Assembly: GCA_000733415.1 (NCBI GenBank)
Contig: KL662191.1
Coordinates: 4,950,662 to 4,965,639 of the forward strand
Source: [Leptolyngbya] sp. JSC-1
GTDB taxonomy: Bacteria; Cyanobacteriota; Cyanobacteriia; Elainellales; Elainellaceae
Direction: 5' to 3'
Length of the DNA: 14,978 nt
Below, piece after piece: positions 13,483-14,978 of the stretch. The notes under the pieces were generated by a model. The model did no database searches, was not told the origin of the DNA, and was given only the letters and a program-made list of their open reading frames with translations. How positions within the stretch are numbered: position 1 is the first letter of the stretch; the number at the start of each line of letters is the position of its first letter. A program made the translations under genes and the position numbers.

Positions 13483-13761
13483 ATGAACTACTACCTGGGG
13501 TACGTCATTGAAGCGGTGGAGACAGAGCAAGGCTGGGTTGGGATCTGGCATCACCAGCTCGTGGGTCGAATTGAGATTCAGTTTTTCCCGAATGCCCAGG
13601 CGGCCTTAGTCTTACTGATGGATCTGATTGATCGCGATGTGGCTGCCAGTAGCTTGATGAAGCTGGTGGATGAGTGGTTTGAGGAAGGGCGGCTCGACGA
13701 GTTGGAGCACCATCAGGTCACAAACTCTCTGGTTCAATCGGTTTTGGCTTTATTAAATTAG
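13483..13761 (+). CDS. Small conserved-looking protein of unknown function
   Basis: A 92-residue acidic protein (MNYYLGYVIEAVETEQGWVG, then IWHHQLVGRIEIQFFPNAQA). The first half alternates short strands with turns; the second half is mostly helical (ALVLLMDLIDRDVAASSLMK, LVDEWFEEGRLDELEHH). There is no signal peptide or membrane segment. The start is supported by GAGGTGG about 8 nt before the ATG. I do not recognise the family and no motif suggests an activity. It is transcribed divergently from htpG and is followed by a repeat-rich spacer, then a 2'-5' RNA ligase-like gene on the same strand. Confidence 0.75.
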   Translation: MNYYLGYVIEAVETEQGWVGIWHHQLVGRIEIQFFPNAQAALVLLMDLIDRDVAASSLMKLVDEWFEEGRLDELEHHQVTNSLVQSVLALLN

Positions 13762-13804
13762 TTTAATTAAGTCGGTCAACCGAATTATTTTTAGATCCTA
13801 CAGT

Positions 13805-13839
13805 GTGGGCATCTCGCCCACCGCGAGCGGGACGCTCGC
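13805..13839. repeat. Double-hairpin cyanobacterial-type intergenic repeat
   Basis: Two adjacent perfect hairpins: GTGGGC-ATCTC-GCCCAC (13805-13821) and GCGAGCG-GGA-CGCTCGC (13823-13839). This GC-rich pair stands out in a very AT-rich spacer and resembles a family of short dispersed repeats I associate with cyanobacterial genomes. In RNA it would fold from either strand. It lacks a T-run, so it is not a standard terminator. Confidence 0.75.
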
Positions 13840-13912
13840 ACTCTACTTACTGTTTAATTTGGTTGAATTAGGTTGAATTACTTAGAATTTAGTCAAATCA
13901 TTAAAAGCGTCC

Positions 13913-14419
13913 ATGTCGTCTGCTCCCCCGCTGGTTCTAACGCTTAAGCTAGATGCAATTCTCTTTAGCGGTTTGAACCAACTGCGGCAGCAGCATTTTC
14001 CGCCAGAGCGGAATTTTTTGCCGGCTCATGTGACGCTATTTCACCACTTACCAGGTGAGCAAGAAGTTATTATCCAACAAGATCTGCAAACCCTCTGCTC
14101 ACAGACAGCAACTTTATCCTTGAGGTTACAGAGATTACGCTTCTTGGGTAGGGGGGTTGCAGTAGAAATTGATTGCCCTGAGCTGGTGCAGTTGCGCAAT
14201 CGGTTGGCTCAGGCATGGTCTATCTGGTTAACGCCTCAGGATCGGCAACCGTACTGGCCCCATATTACGATTCAAAATAAAGTCACTCCAGACGCTGCAC
14301 GCCAGCTTTATGCTCAGCTTAACCAAACGTGGCAACCCCTGAATGGACAGGGGGAAGGGTTACTGCTGTGGTACTACAGGAATGGCCCCTGGGAGAAAGT
14401 CGCTGAGTTCAGCTTCTGA
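13913..14419 (+). CDS. 2'-5' RNA ligase / cyclic phosphodiesterase family protein (LigT-like)
   Basis: A 168-residue protein with the two HxT motifs of the 2H phosphoesterase superfamily: AHVTLFHH (His39, Thr41) and YWPHITIQNK (His117, Thr119). Spacing and length suit the YjcG/2'-5' RNA ligase-like (RNA_ligase_2 type) branch. Such enzymes act on 2',3'-cyclic or 2'-5' phosphodiester bonds of RNA, usually in the cytoplasm; the real substrate of this branch is unknown. The C-terminal tail LLLWYYRNGPWEKVAEFSF is typical for the group. The start ATG 13913 lacks a strong Shine-Dalgarno but is the first in frame and matches where the domain begins. Intact; neighbours give no hint. Confidence 0.88.
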   Translation: MSSAPPLVLTLKLDAILFSGLNQLRQQHFPPERNFLPAHVTLFHHLPGEQEVIIQQDLQTLCSQTATLSLRLQRLRFLGRGVAVEIDCPELVQLRNRLAQAWSIWLTPQDRQPYWPHITIQNKVTPDAARQLYAQLNQTWQPLNGQGEGLLLWYYRNGPWEKVAEFSF

Positions 14420-14450
14420 TTAACGCAGATGATTAAACTTAAACAATGAT

Positions 14451-14550
14451 TAAGTCATTCAACTTAATTAAAACTAAGCTCAGGGTGTTGTCGCCCTTCG
14501 GGCGACAACACCTCCTTTGGGTTTCATATTTAATTATGTTGTTCTACTTA
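14451..14550 (+). mobile_element. 100-bp MITE-like element, copy 2
   Basis: Same length and orientation as the element at 10037, differing only at three adjacent bases (ACA here, GTG there). The central hairpin here is perfect: GGTGTTGTCGCCC, TTC loop, GGGCGACAACACC. The ends TAAGT...ACTTA and the inner TAATTAAA match form the imperfect terminal inverted repeats. It lies between the 2'-5' RNA ligase-like gene and the decayed IS element, with no recognisable duplication beyond the terminal TA. Confidence 0.75.
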
Positions 14551-14602
14551 GAACAATGGTTCGGACAGTTTTTAGAGAGAAAAATCAGCTTCTAGACAAA
14601 AA

Positions 14603-14654
14603 GCTACCTCCGTTTGTAAGGTGCAGATATAGAGTCAAACACCCAAGAGGTAGC
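14603..14654 (+). promoter_or_regulatory. Inverted repeat over the transposase ribosome binding site
   Basis: GCTACCTC (14603-14610) and GAGGTAGC (14647-14654) are exact reverse complements, and GTTTG (14612-14616) / CAAAC (14636-14640) add an inner stem. The right arm carries the Shine-Dalgarno GAGG, 5 nt before ATG 14656. A transcript entering from outside would hide the ribosome binding site, the known way insertion sequences limit read-through expression. Confidence 0.6.
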
Positions 14655-14655
14655 G

Positions 14656-14978
14656 ATGCAAACTATTCTACAAGCCCTATTGTCCAAAATGGGGCTTGTA
14701 GCAAACCCCAACAAACGTTTCTGTTGAGTCTGTTTCCCACACTTCTTTTGGTGATGGGCAAAGTCAATTTCACCAACTTGAGCCGCTACAGTGAGTGGTC
14801 AGAGAAAACCTATCGCCGTCAGTATAGTCAAGCGTTCACCTTTATGGGACTCAATGCTGAGTTGATTGGGGAGGCAGTTCTCGCTGGTGTGACTCAGATT
14901 GGCGCAATCGACTGCTCGTTTATTGGAGTCGTGGCATTGGCCTTACACCTGATTAGCAAATTGCGAAGTGATGCCGAT
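14656..14978 (+). pseudogene. Decayed IS transposase (IS4/IS701-like DDE), 3' part outside window
   Basis: ATG 14656 gives MQTILQALLSKMGLVANPNK, RF, then TGA at 14725. Shifting frame by one base restores LSLFPTLLLVMGKVNFTNLS, RYSEWSEKTYRRQYSQAFTF and a GAIDCSFI block, the region of the first catalytic Asp in cyanobacterial IS4/IS701-type transposases (usually IDxSFxxKSGK). A lost T in TTCTTG would explain the frameshift. At about 14924 the sequence jumps in frame to GVVALALHLISKLRSDAD, a block that lies much later in intact homologues, so the catalytic middle is deleted. Inactive. The left IS end is probably near 14600. Confidence 0.72.

Overview
The window reads as chromosome of a cyanobacterium. 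The evidence is the gene set (oxygenic-type hemE, a 665-residue HtpG, Uma2 nucleases, hicBA, a GxxExxY gene, a cyanobacterial-looking transposase) and three copies of the cyanobacterial HIP1 octamer GCGATCGC at 6047, 6452 and 7054. Base composition is balanced. A filamentous, Leptolyngbya/Oscillatoria-like genome is a guess; the genus cannot be fixed from the window.

Layout. 1-997 (minus) is the N-terminal part of a long RTX calcium-binding protein running off the left edge. 1129-3821 (minus) is ordinary core: a small four-helix 'phage holin' family membrane protein, an extended-SDR NAD-binding oxidoreductase and hemE. 4129-4311 is the severed N-terminus of a Tat-exported ABC-transporter binding protein. 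4435-7191 (minus) is a ruin: fragments of a DUF1156 methylase, a DUF499 ATPase and a DEAH/SNF2-type helicase with a DUF3883-like tail. Together they are the remains of one DUF1156/DUF499/helicase system of the kind found in defence islands. Among the debris sit an intact hicBA toxin-antitoxin pair, an intact GxxExxY gene and four copies of a ~28-bp CACAAAG-rich repeat, two of which bracket the GxxExxY gene in inverted orientation. A broken Uma2 gene (7180-7755) cuts off the helicase start.

7825-9791 is intact again: a DPM1/GtrB-like glycosyltransferase, a full-length Uma2 nuclease and a convergent XRE regulator with palindromic candidate operators upstream. 9864-11217 is rearranged, with a 100-bp MITE-like element, a 36-codon tail fragment, and an antitoxin-like gene fused tail-to-tail with a small RTX gene. 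11218-13215 is htpG, with a terminator. 13483-14419 (plus) holds an unknown 92-residue protein and a 2'-5' RNA ligase-like protein. The right end has a second copy of the 100-bp element, then the 5' part of a decayed IS transposase whose ribosome binding site lies in an inverted repeat.

No intact, clearly new system is present. The most interesting items are the decay record of the DUF1156/DUF499/helicase locus (including loss of the helicase Walker A motif at a junction that reads in two frames), the inverted-repeat-bounded GxxExxY unit, and the 100-bp element whose only differences between copies keep its hairpin pairable. tRNA and rRNA genes and CRISPR arrays were not seen.
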